NCBI RefSeq assembly: GCF_013184985.2 | Contig: NZ_CP063418.1 | Span: 1,178,001-1,242,000 of the forward strand | Length of the DNA stretch: 64,000 nt | DNA from: Actinomyces faecalis | GTDB lineage: Bacteria > Actinomycetota > Actinomycetes > Actinomycetales > Actinomycetaceae | Reading direction: 5' to 3' | Shown here: positions 63,998 to 64,000 of the stretch, piece after piece | How the letters are laid out: each line of letters opens with the position of its first letter | Position numbering within the stretch: the first letter of the stretch is position 1 | The notes under the pieces: generated by a model | Databases searched by the model: none | Told to the model about the DNA's origin: nothing | What the model saw: the letters and a program-made list of their open reading frames with translations, nothing else | Program-made: the position numbers and the translations under genes

Positions 63998-64000
63998 GTC

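Overview
The window is high-GC DNA with the gene content and style of the phylum Actinomycetota. The family is most likely Actinomycetaceae (an Actinomyces-like oral or host-associated species). The clues are a DUF7455 gene beside the principal sigma factor, a DEDDh exonuclease fused to GIY-YIG, class II DAHP synthase, PPi-dependent phosphofructokinase, a DUF5692 membrane protein, a Zur/ZnuABC operon and many leaderless genes. The family assignment is inference from content, not from a search.

Layout. 1-2.8 kb is the worn edge of an accessory region: the tail of a type I restriction HsdR, a frameshifted relic, a rarA pseudogene that has lost its ATPase core, and an intact RHH/PIN toxin-antitoxin pair. 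2.8-8.3 kb holds a lipoprotein, an MFS drug exporter, an XRE regulator, and a TetR regulator with an ABC-2 exporter that has a palindromic operator over its start codon. 8.4-14.2 kb is the core block phoH-ybeY-CNNM/CorC-era plus a membrane-anchored alpha/beta hydrolase. 14.2-20 kb has bifunctional PutA and leuA, the latter behind a leucine-codon leader peptide. 19.9-23.3 kb has a TetR/DUF5692 divergent pair, recO and uppS. 23.3-26.5 kb is the operon znuA-znuC-znuB-zur with a Zur-box-like site. 26.6-34.9 kb has glyS, a YibE/F protein, dus, a fabG-fabI type pair, a solitary AbiEi/DUF559-like gene boxed by 65-bp palindromic inverted repeats, a SixA-type phosphatase and serB. 34.9-37.6 kb is the divergent glycogen pair glgC/glgA. 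37.7-50.3 kb has an uncharacterised protein, an ABC ATPase, NfeD plus SPFH proteins, a heterodimeric ABC exporter with an rRNA methyltransferase, a PTS EIIBCA gene, a hypothetical protein and an ABC-F protein. 50.5-64 kb has erpA, an FKBP lipoprotein, sodA, a pseudo-receiver protein, the exonuclease fusion, plsC, pfp, aroG, a PASTA kinase, a polyprenyl synthetase, sigA and DUF7455.

Expression style. At least a dozen genes show a TANNNT box 6-8 nt before an ATG or GTG, which predicts leaderless transcripts. I used this to set many starts. Two divergent pairs (exonuclease/plsC and prenyl synthetase/sigA) have back-to-back -10 boxes that share the same TA. Several gene ends carry long perfect hairpins without T-runs.

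The observations I find most worth following are: (1) the principal sigma factor carries about 100 residues that look like the N-terminal part of a pectate-lyase-type parallel beta-helix protein; (2) the AbiEi/endonuclease-like gene is bracketed by near-identical palindromic inverted repeats; (3) a leaderless 24-codon ORF is translationally coupled to a TetR gene, next to a promoter whose operator spans the -10 box and start codon; (4) the leuA leader attenuator. No tRNA, rRNA, CRISPR array or recognisable transposase was seen.
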